59,198 bases of DNA from Actinomadura meyerae. GTDB taxonomy: Bacteria; Actinomycetota; Actinomycetes; Streptosporangiales; Streptosporangiaceae. Location: positions 1 to 59,198 of the forward strand of contig NZ_FZOR01000051.1 in NCBI RefSeq assembly GCF_900188445.1. The letters are read 5' to 3'. Of this stretch, positions 8,048-16,598 are shown piece by piece. The position numbers were made by a program, and so were the translations under genes. Within the stretch, counting starts at the first letter, position 1. The number at the start of each line of letters is the position of its first letter. The notes below the pieces were generated by a model. It made no database searches. It saw only the letters and a list, made by a program, of their open reading frames with translations, and was not told where the DNA came from.

Positions 8048-9019
8048 CTATGCGGCCTGGCGGTGGTCGGCGTCGAGCAGGTGGTAGAGCAGCAGCAGCT
8101 GGGTGATCGCGAGCGGGTCGCTGGTCCCGGCGTCGCCGAGGCGGCCGAGCGCGTCCGGGTCGGGGAGCGCGGCGCCGGCGCGCGGCCCGAGGCGCTCCCA
8201 GATGGCCTTCTTGACGACCTGCGACTCCTCCGGCGAGACGTAGCCGTGGACGTGCAGCGCGTCGACCGGGCGGCCGTCGGTGTCGCGGTGCAGCCGCAGG
8301 TGCAGGGCGGTCTCGGTGTCGCCGGCGCCGCCGTCCAGGACGTCGGCCAGCTCGGGGTGGTCGATCGTCGGGCGCAGCAGCAGCTCGGCGGACAGCGGCG
8401 TGCCGGGCGGGTCGAGGCGCCCGGCCACGGGCGCGAACCGGACGACGATGTCGGCGTGCTTGCGCTGCGGCCGGATGTAGGCGGCGCTCTCCGGCTCGCG
8501 GCGGGCGAGCTCCGCCCTCACCTGCTCGGGGCTGTAGCCGCGCTTCTCGCAGTCGCGGCGGACCTTCCAGGAGTGGCGCAGCGGCTCGGGCGGGTCGAGG
8601 TAGACGGTGATGTCGAAGCAGGCGCGCGCCATCCGGGTGTGCAGCGGCAGCAGGCCCTCGACGATCACGAAGTCGCGGGGCTCGACCAGTTCCGGCCGGA
8701 CGAGCTCGCCCGTGGCGTGGTCGTAGACCGGCTTGAGGATCGGCTCGCCCATCGACAGCAGCTGGAGGTGCTGCTCCATGATGTCGATGTGGTTGCAGTC
8801 GGGGTGCAGCGCCGTGAACGGCTTGCCGGCCCGCTCGGCGCGGTCGTAGCGGTGGTAGTCGTCCACGCAGACCGCGGTCATCCGGTCGGCCCCGAGACAC
8901 TGCACAAGCCCCCTGGTCAGCGTCGTCTTGCCGGCGGCGCTGTCGCCCGCGATCGCGAGCATGACGGGGCGGCGGCCCGCTCCGCGCGCCCGGAGCATAT
9001 GCACGATCCGATGGGGCAC
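8048..9019 (-). CDS. prk: Phosphoribulokinase
   Basis: A 323-residue kinase that phosphorylates ribulose 5-phosphate to ribulose 1,5-bisphosphate, the RuBisCO substrate. The P-loop AIAGDSAAGKTT (Lys31) is followed by CVDDYHRYDRAER and LHPDCNHIDIMEQHL, the PRK pattern that separates it from uridine kinases; FVIVEGLLPLH is the Walker-B-like strand. The GTG at 9019 is preceded by GGAGGAG at a 4-5 nt gap. RuBisCO genes lie 4.7 kb away, so the window encodes both enzymes unique to the Calvin cycle. It is alone on its strand and divergent from a two-component system. Confidence 0.88.
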   Translation of the reverse strand: MPHRIVHMLRARGAGRRPVMLAIAGDSAAGKTTLTRGLVQCLGADRMTAVCVDDYHRYDRAERAGKPFTALHPDCNHIDIMEQHLQLLSMGEPILKPVYDHATGELVRPELVEPRDFVIVEGLLPLHTRMARACFDITVYLDPPEPLRHSWKVRRDCEKRGYSPEQVRAELARREPESAAYIRPQRKHADIVVRFAPVAGRLDPPGTPLSAELLLRPTIDHPELADVLDGGAGDTETALHLRLHRDTDGRPVDALHVHGYVSPEESQVVKKAIWERLGPRAGAALPDPDALGRLGDAGTSDPLAITQLLLLYHLLDADHRQAA

Positions 9020-9190
9020 CTGGCTCCTCCGTCCTGCGGAATTCAGTTTTCGTCACAGGAGATTACGGGTCGGCGGGGCGCGGCGCGTCCCCCAATCAGG
9101 TGAGGCCGGGGGTGAAACGCCGGAGGGGGCCTCCGCAGCGGGCCCCACGAGGGCTACTGGGGAGTAGCTTCCGGTTGTTATCGTGCCGGG

Positions 9191-9847
9191 ATGGGTGTCC
9201 CCGTACGCGTCGTCCTGGTGGACGACCACGAGATGATCCTCGCCGGGCTGCAGGCCATGCTGGCCGGTTTCTCCGGACGGGTGCGCGTCGTCGGGCAGGC
9301 GGGGACGGGGGACGAGGCGACCCGGCTGGTGACCGCGCTGCGCCCGGACGTCGTCCTGCTGGACGTGCGGCTCGGGCCGGAGAGCGGCCTGGACCTGTGC
9401 CGGCTGATCACCGGCCGCGTCCCGGAGGCGCGGGTGGTGTTCCTGTCGGTCTACGACGACGAGCAGTACGTCTTCGAGGCGCTGCGCGCGGGGGCCGGCG
9501 GCTACCTCCTCAAGCGGGTGGACGGCCCTGAGCTCGTCCGGCGGCTGGAGGAGGTCGCGCGGGGCGAGACGGTCGTCGACCCGACGCTCGCCGGGCGGAT
9601 GGCGGTCACCGCCGCGCGGCTGACCCGCGGCGAGTTCTGGCCGGGCGCCAACCGCGGCCTCACCCAGCGCGAGAGCGAGGTGCTGTCGCTGCTGGTCGGC
9701 GGCCTGTCGAACAAGGCGATCGCGGCGCGGCTGGTGCTCAGCGAGGAGACCGTGAAGAGCCACCTGCGCGCCCTCTACCGCAAGCTGGAGGTGGCCGACC
9801 GGTCGGCGGCGATCGCGGTCGCGCTGCGCGAGGGCCTGTTCCGGTGA
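9191..9847 (+). CDS. NarL/FixJ-type response regulator
   Basis: A 218-residue regulator with an N-terminal receiver domain (acidic pair Asp11-Asp12, phospho-acceptor Asp58 in LLLDVRLGPES, Lys in GGYLLKRVDG) and a C-terminal LuxR helix-turn-helix (LTQRESEVLSLLVGGLSNKA ... ETVKSHLRALYRKL). It forms a pair with the following kinase, whose GTG overlaps its TGA. It is divergent from prk, so control of carbon fixation is possible but not shown by the sequence. Confidence 0.92.
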   Translation: MGVPVRVVLVDDHEMILAGLQAMLAGFSGRVRVVGQAGTGDEATRLVTALRPDVVLLDVRLGPESGLDLCRLITGRVPEARVVFLSVYDDEQYVFEALRAGAGGYLLKRVDGPELVRRLEEVARGETVVDPTLAGRMAVTAARLTRGEFWPGANRGLTQRESEVLSLLVGGLSNKAIAARLVLSEETVKSHLRALYRKLEVADRSAAIAVALREGLFR

Positions 9848-11049
9848 CGTCGCCGCTGGAGCTGCTCGCCGGGCGCGGCGCCGACCTGCTCGTCCGCGTC
9901 GTCGCCGCGGCCTGCTCCGACCGCGAGCTGCCCCAGATGGCCGACGAGCTGGCCTGCCTGGTGGTGCGGTCGGCGCGCGCGCTGACGTTCTGCGACGTCT
10001 ACGTCCTGGACGAGGAGGGCCGCGCCCTCGAATGGTCCGGCCAACCCGTCCCGCTGGGGGAGGGCGACGCGGGCTGGGTCGCCGCCCACGGCCGGACGCG
10101 CCCGCACGCCGACGGGCGCGGCGCCGCGATCCCGGTGCCGGGCGGCGACGGCGGCGTGATCGCGGTCGTGGACGTCCGGTCCGCCGGGCCCGTGCCGCCC
10201 GAGGACCTCGCGCTCGCCACCGCGCTCGCCGGGCTGTTCGCGCCGGTCCTGTCGTCGTGCCGCCGGCTGCGCAGCGCCCGCGAGCGCGAGCGCGCGGCGG
10301 AGCGGTTCGCCGAGCGGGCCGTCGAGGCGCAGGAGGCGGAGCGGTCCCGGCTCAGCCGGGAGATCCACGACGGCCTCGCGCAGCGCCTCGCCAGCCTCGG
10401 GTTCCACCTGTCGGCCGCCGAGCGGGCGCTGCCCGAGCACCATCCGGAGGGGCTGGCGCAGATCATGATGGCGCGGCGGCTGTGCGAGCTGGCCGCCGCC
10501 GAGACCCGCGCGGCGATCGGCGGGCTGCGCCCGCCCGTGCTGGACGACCTCGGCCTGTCGGCGGCGCTCGCCACCCTCGCCCGGGAGGCCGGCGACGGCC
10601 CCGGCCCGTCCCGGCCGCTCGACGTCACGGTGACGGTCGAGGGCGAGCTGGAGGACGAGCTGCCCGACCACGTGCAGACCGCGCTCTACCGGATCGCGCA
10701 GGAGGCCGTCGGGAACGTCCTGCGGCACGCGTCCGCGACCTGCGTCGACCTGCTGCTGGAGCACTCGGCCGACCGCGTCCGGCTGCGGGTCGCCGACGAC
10801 GGGACGGGCTTCTCCGTGCGGGACGTGTTCGGGCAGGGCCCCGGCAAGGGGATGCGCCCGGACTGCTACGGGCTGCGCGGCATGCGCGAGCGCGCCGAGC
10901 TGCTCGGCGGGCGGGTCGCGGTGCGGAGCAGGCCGGGCGCCGGGACGGTCGTCGAGGCCGTCGTCCCGATCCCCGGCCGCGGCGTCAGCGCTCCTCGGGT
11001 GCCCGGCGCTCCTCCGGCACCCGGCGCTCCTCCAGAACCCGGAAGGTGA
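9844..11049 (+). CDS. GAF-domain histidine kinase, HisKA_3 type
   Basis: A 401-residue cytoplasmic-looking kinase. The N-terminal about 150 residues resemble a GAF sensor; no membrane segment is evident. The HisKA_3 dimerisation box RLSREIHDGLAQRLASLGFH places the phosphorylated His at 175, and the HATPase domain shows EAVGNVLRHA and VADDGTGF. The GTG at 9844 overlaps the regulator stop (GTGA). The last about 20 residues (proline-rich, PGAPPAPGAPPEPG) are encoded by an 18-bp tandem repeat and overlap the 3' end of the opposite gene by 65 bp. Confidence 0.9.
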   Translation: MTSPLELLAGRGADLLVRVVAAACSDRELPQMADELACLVVRSARALTFCDVYVLDEEGRALEWSGQPVPLGEGDAGWVAAHGRTRPHADGRGAAIPVPGGDGGVIAVVDVRSAGPVPPEDLALATALAGLFAPVLSSCRRLRSARERERAAERFAERAVEAQEAERSRLSREIHDGLAQRLASLGFHLSAAERALPEHHPEGLAQIMMARRLCELAAAETRAAIGGLRPPVLDDLGLSAALATLAREAGDGPGPSRPLDVTVTVEGELEDELPDHVQTALYRIAQEAVGNVLRHASATCVDLLLEHSADRVRLRVADDGTGFSVRDVFGQGPGKGMRPDCYGLRGMRERAELLGGRVAVRSRPGAGTVVEAVVPIPGRGVSAPRVPGAPPAPGAPPEPGR

Positions 11050-12232
11050 TGCCGGCCGCGACGAGCCGGTCGATCAGCGCGTCCCCCATCGCCGCAGCCG
11101 TGGTGACCTGCCCGGACGTCGCGGGCAGGTCGTCGTGCGCCAGGCACAGCGCCGACTCGGCGAGCATCTTGGCCGTCTCGCCGTAGCCGGGGTCGCCGCC
11201 CGCGACCTCCGTGACCACGCGCCTGCCGCCGCCCTCGCCGGCGAACTTCACGCTGAACCAGTTGCGGGCGCGGCGCTGCGGCGACGGCCCCTCGCCCGGC
11301 GTCGCGAAGCGCAGCAGCGCCCGCCGGACCGGGGGGACCGAGGCCGCCGCGGCCAGGCCGCCGAAGCCGGCCGCGATCCCCGCGGCGGTCGCGAGCCGCC
11401 GGACCGCGAGGTAGTGGCCGTAGGAGAAGTTGGGACCGTAGCGGTCGAGGGCCGCCGCCGACCGGGTGACGATCTGCGGGTCGATGGTGGGCAGCGGCAG
11501 CGTCCAGCCGTCCCCGACGCGGGACTTCGGCACGGGGGAGCGCGAGATCCGCACCCGGCGCCCGGCGGGCGGCTCCTCCACCCGGCGGCGCTCGCGCTCG
11601 GCGCGCAGCATCCCGGCCGTGTCGCCGAAGATGCCGACCGCCGAGTGCACGGTGCCGCCGGACGCCGCCCCCTGCACCCGCAGGAACCCCTCGACGTGCA
11701 GCGGGACGCCCTCGGGGAGGTGCTTGACCGTGAAGTAGGCGCCGAGGTCGTGCGGGATCGAGTCGAACCCGCAGGCGTGGACGAGGCGCGCCCCGCTGTC
11801 CACCGCCTCCCGGTGGTACTTGACGTACATGCGGTCGACGAACGTGGGCTCGCCGGTGAGGTCGACGTAGTCGGTTCCGGCGCGCGCGCACGCCGCTACC
11901 AGGGGCTCGCCGTGCTTGACGTAGGGGCCGACCGTGGTGATGACGACCCGTGCCGCGGCCGCGATGGCCTCGATCGAGGCGGCGTCGGCGGTGTCGGCGT
12001 GCAGCAGCTCCAGCTCGGCGCACGCCGGGTCGATCTTCGTCAGCCGGTCGCGGACCGCCTCCAGCTTGCCCCGGTTCCGTCCGGCGAGGGCCCAGCGCGT
12101 TCCAGGCCGGGCGGTCGCGGCCAGGTACTCGGCGGTCAGCCCGCCGGTGAAGCCGGTGGCGCCGAACAGCACGATGTCGTACGGGCGCGCGGAGCCGTTC
12201 GGGCGAGCGTCGGCTGGGCTGTCGGCGGTCAT
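10985..12232 (-). CDS. Saccharopine-dehydrogenase-like NAD(P)-binding oxidoreductase
   Basis: A 415-residue protein with an N-terminal Rossmann motif (IVLFGATGFTGGLTAEYLA) and conserved TVGPYVKHGEPLV and DYVDLTGEP segments. These match the saccharopine dehydrogenase / trans-acting enoyl reductase family, which in mycobacteria works on lipid and PKS products. The ATG at 12232 is preceded by GAGGGG at a suitable gap. A CCGAAT-N3-ATTCtG near-palindrome lies 20 bp upstream. The C-terminal 20 residues are repeat-encoded and overlap the kinase gene. Substrate unknown. Confidence 0.82.
   Translation of the reverse strand: MTADSPADARPNGSARPYDIVLFGATGFTGGLTAEYLAATARPGTRWALAGRNRGKLEAVRDRLTKIDPACAELELLHADTADAASIEAIAAAARVVITTVGPYVKHGEPLVAACARAGTDYVDLTGEPTFVDRMYVKYHREAVDSGARLVHACGFDSIPHDLGAYFTVKHLPEGVPLHVEGFLRVQGAASGGTVHSAVGIFGDTAGMLRAERERRRVEEPPAGRRVRISRSPVPKSRVGDGWTLPLPTIDPQIVTRSAAALDRYGPNFSYGHYLAVRRLATAAGIAAGFGGLAAAASVPPVRRALLRFATPGEGPSPQRRARNWFSVKFAGEGGGRRVVTEVAGGDPGYGETAKMLAESALCLAHDDLPATSGQVTTAAAMGDALIDRLVAAGITFRVLEERRVPEERRAPEER
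10987..11040. repeat. Three 18-bp units in overlapping convergent gene ends
   Basis: Units at 10987-11004, 11005-11022 and 11023-11040 share GGCGCTCCTCCGGCACCC with substitutions. Read on plus they encode the proline-rich kinase tail; read on minus they encode the VPEERRAPEER-type tail of the oxidoreductase, whose stop codon touches the first unit. Confidence 0.85.
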
Positions 12233-12251
12233 GGTGGCCCCTCTCATGTTG

Positions 12252-12266
12252 CCGAATCCGATTCTG
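12252..12266. promoter_or_regulatory. Operator-like CCGAAT-N3-ATTCTG
   Basis: Six-base arms separated by three bases, one mismatch from perfect symmetry, 20 bp upstream of the oxidoreductase start. A perfect version of the same 6-3-6 palindrome sits upstream of the gene at 41226, suggesting a shared repressor. Confidence 0.4.
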
Positions 12267-12356
12267 TCCTGTCGGGTGGCTCCCGTGTGGCGCGGACGGC
12301 CATTGTGAGCGACCGCACTCCCCTAGGGTTGCTCCGGTGACCCGGATGGTGGTGCG

Positions 12357-12533
12357 GTGACCGCGCTCGCCGCGGCGATGGACGTCGTCGCCGCGGGCTT
12401 CCTGGCGTCCTTCGTCTACATGCTGACGCATGCCGGCGCGGCCCCGGGCAACGAGGGCGGCCGGCCGGTCGCGATGGTGCTGCTCGCGATCAGCCTGTCC
12501 CTGCTGTCGGTGCCGCTGTGGGCGCTGCCCTAG
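12357..12533 (+). CDS. Small two-helix membrane protein
   Basis: A 58-codon frame from GTG at 12357 to TAG at 12533. It encodes two hydrophobic segments (about residues 8-27, MDVVAAGFLASFVYML, and 39-57, AMVLLAISLSLLSVPLWAL) joined by a polar GNEGGRP loop, so it is probably a small inner-membrane protein. It ends 4 bp before the cbbR stop on the other strand. Function unknown; the frame is short but membrane-protein-like. Confidence 0.5.
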   Translation: MTALAAAMDVVAAGFLASFVYMLTHAGAAPGNEGGRPVAMVLLAISLSLLSVPLWALP

Positions 12534-12537
12534 CCGT

Positions 12538-13440
12538 TCACCTGGCGCCGGCCGTTCCGGCCGTTCCGGCGGGGCCGGCGGGCGTCCAGCCGGGGGCGTC
12601 CAGCAGGTGCCGGACGAACAGCATCGTCGTCGGGGTGGGCACCGCGCCCGCGACCGCGTGCCAGGGCCGGTCGAGCGGCATCCCCGGCGCGCCGACCACC
12701 GCGAGGCGGCCCGCGTCCAGATCGGCGCCGATCGCGTCCCGCGACACCAGCGCCACGCCCAGCCCGGCCGCCGCGCCCGCGATGACCGCGCCGTTCGAGC
12801 CGAGCACCAGCCGGGGCGGCGCCACCTCCCGCTCGGCCAGGTACGCCTCCGCGGTCGCCCGCGTGCCCGAGCCGGGCTCCCGCATCACCCAGGGCGTCCG
12901 GGCCAGGGCGAACCCGGCGGCGACGTCCGGAGCGCCCACCACGACCAGCTCGTTCGGGCGCGTGGCCAGCACCGTCGCCGCCACGTCGGCCGGCGGGCGG
13001 CCCGCCAGCACCAGATCGGCCTCGTGCGCGGCGAGGCTGCTCCACACCTGGCGGCGCGACCCCACCTCCAGCGCCAGCTCCACGTCCGGCCAGCGCGCCC
13101 GGAACGCGGCGAGCAGCTCGGGCAGCAGCTCGTCGGCGGCCGTCGTCACCGCCGCGAGCCGCAGCGGCCCCCGCCCCGGATCGGCCGCGCCGCGCGCCGC
13201 CGCCCGGCCCTCCTCCAGCAGCCCGAGCACCTGCCGCGCGTACCCGGCGTAGACGGCGCCGGCCGGCGTCAGCCGCACGCCCCGGCCCTCCCGCCGCACC
13301 AGCGGCACGCCGAGGTCGCGGGTCAGCGCGGCGACCGCCGCCGACACCGCCGACTCGGTCACGTACAGCCGCCGCGCCGCCGCCCGCACCGACCCGGTGT
13401 CGGCGAGAGCGACGAGGCTCCGCAGCCGCGCCTCCGTCAC
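12538..13440 (-). CDS. cbbR: LysR-type regulator, probable CbbR
   Basis: A 300-residue LysR-family activator. The winged helix (LRSLVALADTGSVRAAARRL followed by VTESAVSAAVAALTRDLGVP) is at residues 1-60 and the periplasmic-binding-like effector domain follows. CbbR proteins control divergent cbb operons in response to RuBP or other Calvin intermediates, and this gene is divergent from cbbLSX. The GTG at 13440 was chosen because GAGGAGG lies 6 nt upstream and the helix-turn-helix begins directly after; the longer frame to 13539 would run through the operator. Confidence 0.85.
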   Translation of the reverse strand: MTEARLRSLVALADTGSVRAAARRLYVTESAVSAAVAALTRDLGVPLVRREGRGVRLTPAGAVYAGYARQVLGLLEEGRAAARGAADPGRGPLRLAAVTTAADELLPELLAAFRARWPDVELALEVGSRRQVWSSLAAHEADLVLAGRPPADVAATVLATRPNELVVVGAPDVAAGFALARTPWVMREPGSGTRATAEAYLAEREVAPPRLVLGSNGAVIAGAAAGLGVALVSRDAIGADLDAGRLAVVGAPGMPLDRPWHAVAGAVPTPTTMLFVRHLLDAPGWTPAGPAGTAGTAGAR

Positions 13441-13485
13441 GTCCGGCCTCCTCACTCGGGGATGCGGGGGACCGTCCCCCCTTGG

Positions 13486-13548
13486 AAGTGTTCGTTCAAG
13501 CGAATGCTTGATGGTCACCGTAGAACACTTGATGGACATCGCAAGTGT
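13486..13548. promoter_or_regulatory. Nested inverted repeats in the cbbR-cbbL spacer (probable CbbR operator)
   Basis: Three perfect inverted repeats interlock: AAGTGTTC (13486-13493) with GAACACTT (13523-13530); TCAAGC (13496-13501) with GCTTGA (13506-13511); ACACTTG (13525-13531) with CAAGTGT (13542-13548). All share the CTTG/CAAG core. LysR regulators bind such dyads between divergent promoters. Confidence 0.65.
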
Positions 13549-13686
13549 CGGGCGGCCAAGCTGCGAAGCGTCACGGTTCCACGTGAACCGGGACGCGGCG
13601 CACCGCCCCGAGTCCCCTGGACATGCCGTCCTTCACCGGGGCGGGCGCCGCGTCCCGGCCGAGCGTCCAGCGGAGGAGAGCGGCGG

Positions 13687-15120
13687 ATGAGCGCGGGCAG
13701 ATGGTCGGCGGGCGTGATCCCCTACGCCGAGATGGGCTACTGGCGTCCGGACTATGAGCCGAAGGACAGCGACATCCTCGCCGCCTTCCGGATCACGCCG
13801 CAGCCGGGCGTGCCGCCGGAGGAGGCGGGTGCGGCCGTCGCGGGCGAGTCGTCCACCGCGACCTGGACCGTCGTGTGGACGGACCGGCTCACGTCCTTCG
13901 AGAACTACCAGGGCAAGTGCTACAAGGTGGAGCCGGTCCCCGGGCAGGAGAACCAGTTCATCGCCTACATCGCCTACGACCTCGACCTGTTCGAGGAGGG
14001 GTCGATCGCGAACCTGACGTCGTCCATCATCGGGAACGTCTTCGGGTTCAAGGCGCTGAAGGCCCTCCGGCTGGAGGACATGCGGATCCCGTCCCACTAC
14101 GTCAAGACGTTCCAGGGCCCGGCGCACGGCATCGTCATGGAGCGCGAGTACCTCGGCAAGTTCGGCCGCCCGCTGCTCGGCGCGACCGTCAAGCCCAAGC
14201 TCGGCCTGTCGGCGCGCAACTACGGGCGCGTGGTCTACGAGGCCCTGCGCGGCGGCCTCGACTTCACCAAGGACGACGAGAACATCAACTCCCAGCCGTT
14301 CATGCGCTGGCGCGACCGCTTCCTCTACTGCATGGAGGGCGTCAACCGGGCCCAGGCCGCCACGGGCGAGGTCAAGGGCCACTACCTCAACGTCACCGCC
14401 GCCACGATGGAGGACATGTACGAGCGCGCCGAGTTCGCCAAGGAACTCGGCAGCGTCGTCGTGATGATCGACCTGACCATCGGCTACACGGCCATCCAGT
14501 CGATGGCCAAGTGGGCGCGCAGGAACGGCGTCCTGCTGCACCTGCACCGCGCGGGGCACTCCACCTACACGCGGCAGAAGACGCACGGCGTGAACTTCCG
14601 CGTCATCGCCAAATGGATGCGGCTGGCGGGCGTCGACCACATCCACGCCGGGACGGTCGTCGGAAAGCTGGAGGGCGACCCGAACAGCGTCCGCGGCTAC
14701 TACGACACGCTCCGCCTGGACAAGGTCGAGGCCGACCCCGTGAAGGGCCTGTACTTCGACCAGGAGTGGGCGTCGATGCCGGGCACGATGCCCGTCGCGT
14801 CCGGCGGCATCCACGCCGGGCAGATGCACCAGCTCCTGCACTACCTCGGCGAGGACACCATCCTCCAGTTCGGCGGCGGGACGATCGGCCACCCGATGGG
14901 CATCGCCGCCGGCGCCACCGCCAACCGCGTCGCGCTCGAAGCGATGATCAAGGCGCGCAACGAGGGCCGCGACTACCTCGCCGAGGGCCCCGACATCCTG
15001 CGCGCCGCCGCCAAGCGCAGCCGCGAACTCGACATCGCCCTGTCCACCTGGGGCGACATCACCTTCACCTACGAGTCCACCGACACGCCCGACGTCGTCG
15101 AGACCCCTGTGAGCATCTGA
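13687..15120 (+). CDS. cbbL: RuBisCO large subunit, red-type form I
   Basis: A 477-residue subunit that carboxylates ribulose 1,5-bisphosphate. The catalytic KPKLGLS, the carbamylated Lys195 in GLDFTKDDENINSQPF, HLHRAGHSTYTRQK, loop 6 VVGKLEGD (Lys327) and VASGGIHAGQMHQL are all present, so the enzyme should be active. Sequence style (FMRWRDRFLYCMEGVNRA) and the linked cbbX gene place it with red-type form I enzymes rather than form IV. The ATG at 13687 follows CGGAGGAGAG. It starts the cbbLSX operon, with cbbS overlapping by one base, and is divergent from cbbR. Confidence 0.97.
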   Translation: MSAGRWSAGVIPYAEMGYWRPDYEPKDSDILAAFRITPQPGVPPEEAGAAVAGESSTATWTVVWTDRLTSFENYQGKCYKVEPVPGQENQFIAYIAYDLDLFEEGSIANLTSSIIGNVFGFKALKALRLEDMRIPSHYVKTFQGPAHGIVMEREYLGKFGRPLLGATVKPKLGLSARNYGRVVYEALRGGLDFTKDDENINSQPFMRWRDRFLYCMEGVNRAQAATGEVKGHYLNVTAATMEDMYERAEFAKELGSVVVMIDLTIGYTAIQSMAKWARRNGVLLHLHRAGHSTYTRQKTHGVNFRVIAKWMRLAGVDHIHAGTVVGKLEGDPNSVRGYYDTLRLDKVEADPVKGLYFDQEWASMPGTMPVASGGIHAGQMHQLLHYLGEDTILQFGGGTIGHPMGIAAGATANRVALEAMIKARNEGRDYLAEGPDILRAAAKRSRELDIALSTWGDITFTYESTDTPDVVETPVSI

Positions 15121-15548
15121 TGCGGATCACCCAAGGCGCCTTCTCGTACCTGCCCGACCTCACCGACGCCGAGATCGCTGCCCAGGTCGCCTACGCCCTC
15201 GGCCAGGGCTGGCCCTGCTCGGTCGAGTTCACCGACGACCCGCACCCGCGCAACTCCTACTGGGAGATGTGGGGCCTGCCGATGTTCGACCTCACCGACC
15301 CCGCGGGCGTCCTGTACGAGGTCAACGAATGCCGCAAGGCGTACCCGGACCACTACATCAGGCTGAACGCCTACGACGCCCGCTACGGGCGGCAGACCAC
15401 CGCGCTGTCGTTCATCGTCCAGCGGCCCGCCGACGAGCCCGGCTTCCGGCTGGACCGGACCGAGACGTCCGACCGGCGCGTCCGGTACGGCCTGCACCCC
15501 TACGCCCTCGACCGGCCCGAGGGCGTCCGCTACGGAGCCGGGCGTTGA
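15120..15548 (+). CDS. cbbS: RuBisCO small subunit
   Basis: A 142-residue small subunit that caps the L8 core. MRITQGAFSYLPDLTDAEI, GWPCSVEFTDDPHPRNSYWE and the later NAYDARYGRQTTALSFIVQR match red-type CbbS. It is longer than green-type subunits lacking a C-terminal extension: residues about 105-142 form the hairpin extension typical of red-type enzymes. The ATG uses the last A of the cbbL stop (TGATG), so the pair is translationally coupled. Confidence 0.95.
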   Translation: MRITQGAFSYLPDLTDAEIAAQVAYALGQGWPCSVEFTDDPHPRNSYWEMWGLPMFDLTDPAGVLYEVNECRKAYPDHYIRLNAYDARYGRQTTALSFIVQRPADEPGFRLDRTETSDRRVRYGLHPYALDRPEGVRYGAGR

Positions 15549-15568
15549 GCGGACGCCCCGGCTTCGGG

Positions 15569-16519
15569 ATGCGCCACAACGGCTCCCCGGTGGACCCCTC
15601 CCGCGCTCCCGCCACCGGGGAGCCGTCTCCCCTCCCCGCGCCCGAGCCGCTTCCGCCGGACGCACGCGTCGACCTCGCGAAGGAGCGCGCCGACGCGGGG
15701 ATCGACGCCGTCCTGGCCGCCCTCGACACCGAACTCGTCGGCCTCGCCCCGGTCAAGACCCGCATCCGGGAGATCGCGGCGCTGCTGCTCGTCGACCGCG
15801 TCCGGGCCCGGTTCGGTATCGACTCCGGCCGCCCCAACCTGCACATGTGCTTCACCGGCAGCCCCGGGACCGGCAAGACGTCCGTCGCCGTCCGGCTCGC
15901 GGAACTGCTGCACCGCCTCGGGTACGTCCGCCGCGGCCACCTCGTCTCCGTCACCCGGGACGACCTCGTCGGCCAGTACGTCGGGCACACCGCGCCCAAG
16001 ACCAAGGAGGTCCTGAAACGGGCGATGGGCGGCGTGCTGTTCATCGACGAGGCGTACTACCTGTACCGGGCGGAGAACGAGCGCGACTACGGGCAGGAGG
16101 CCATCGAGATCCTCCTCCAGGTCATGGAGAACCAGCGGGACGACCTCGTCGTCGTGCTCGCCGGCTACAAGGACCGCATGGACTCCTTCTTCGCGTCCAA
16201 CCCCGGCATGAGCTCCCGCATCGCCCACCACATCGACTTCCCCGACTACGACCTGGCCGAACTGGAGGCCATCGCCCGCCTGATGACCGAGCGGGAGGGC
16301 TACGCGCTCGCCCCCGAGGCCGAGCCCGTCCTGCGCGAGTACCTGTCCCGGCGCCGCGAGCAGCCGCGGTTCGCCAACGCCCGGTCCGTGCGGAACGCCA
16401 TCGAGCGGGCCCGCCTCCGGCACGCCGGCCGCCTCCTCGCGCGGGGCGGCGACATCGGCCGCGACGACCTCACCACCCTCCTCCCGGAAGACTTCCGAGC
16501 CAGCCGCGTGTTTCGGTGA
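15569..16519 (+). CDS. cbbX: Red-type RuBisCO activase CbbX, AAA+
   Basis: A 316-residue AAA+ ATPase that releases inhibitory sugar phosphates from red-type RuBisCO by pulling on the CbbL C-terminus. It has Walker A GSPGTGKTS (Lys103), the pore-loop region DDLVGQYVGHTAPKT, Walker B GVLFIDEAYYL and an arginine-rich C-terminal lid. The ATG at 15569 is a conservative choice; a TTG at 15545 would overlap the cbbS stop as TTGA and adds 8 residues. The first about 30 residues are proline-rich and not conserved. Confidence 0.93.
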   Translation: MRHNGSPVDPSRAPATGEPSPLPAPEPLPPDARVDLAKERADAGIDAVLAALDTELVGLAPVKTRIREIAALLLVDRVRARFGIDSGRPNLHMCFTGSPGTGKTSVAVRLAELLHRLGYVRRGHLVSVTRDDLVGQYVGHTAPKTKEVLKRAMGGVLFIDEAYYLYRAENERDYGQEAIEILLQVMENQRDDLVVVLAGYKDRMDSFFASNPGMSSRIAHHIDFPDYDLAELEAIARLMTEREGYALAPEAEPVLREYLSRRREQPRFANARSVRNAIERARLRHAGRLLARGGDIGRDDLTTLLPEDFRASRVFR

Positions 16520-16598
16520 CCCGTGTCACGTCCGAACCGGGGATGAGCCTCCGCATGTCCTAATGTTGGCCCTAAGACATGTAGAGGTGGGGGAGAAG

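Noticed and set aside
13441..13539. N-terminal extension of cbbR by 33 residues
   Set aside because: It would run through the operator repeats, and GAGGAGG is placed correctly for the GTG at 13440.
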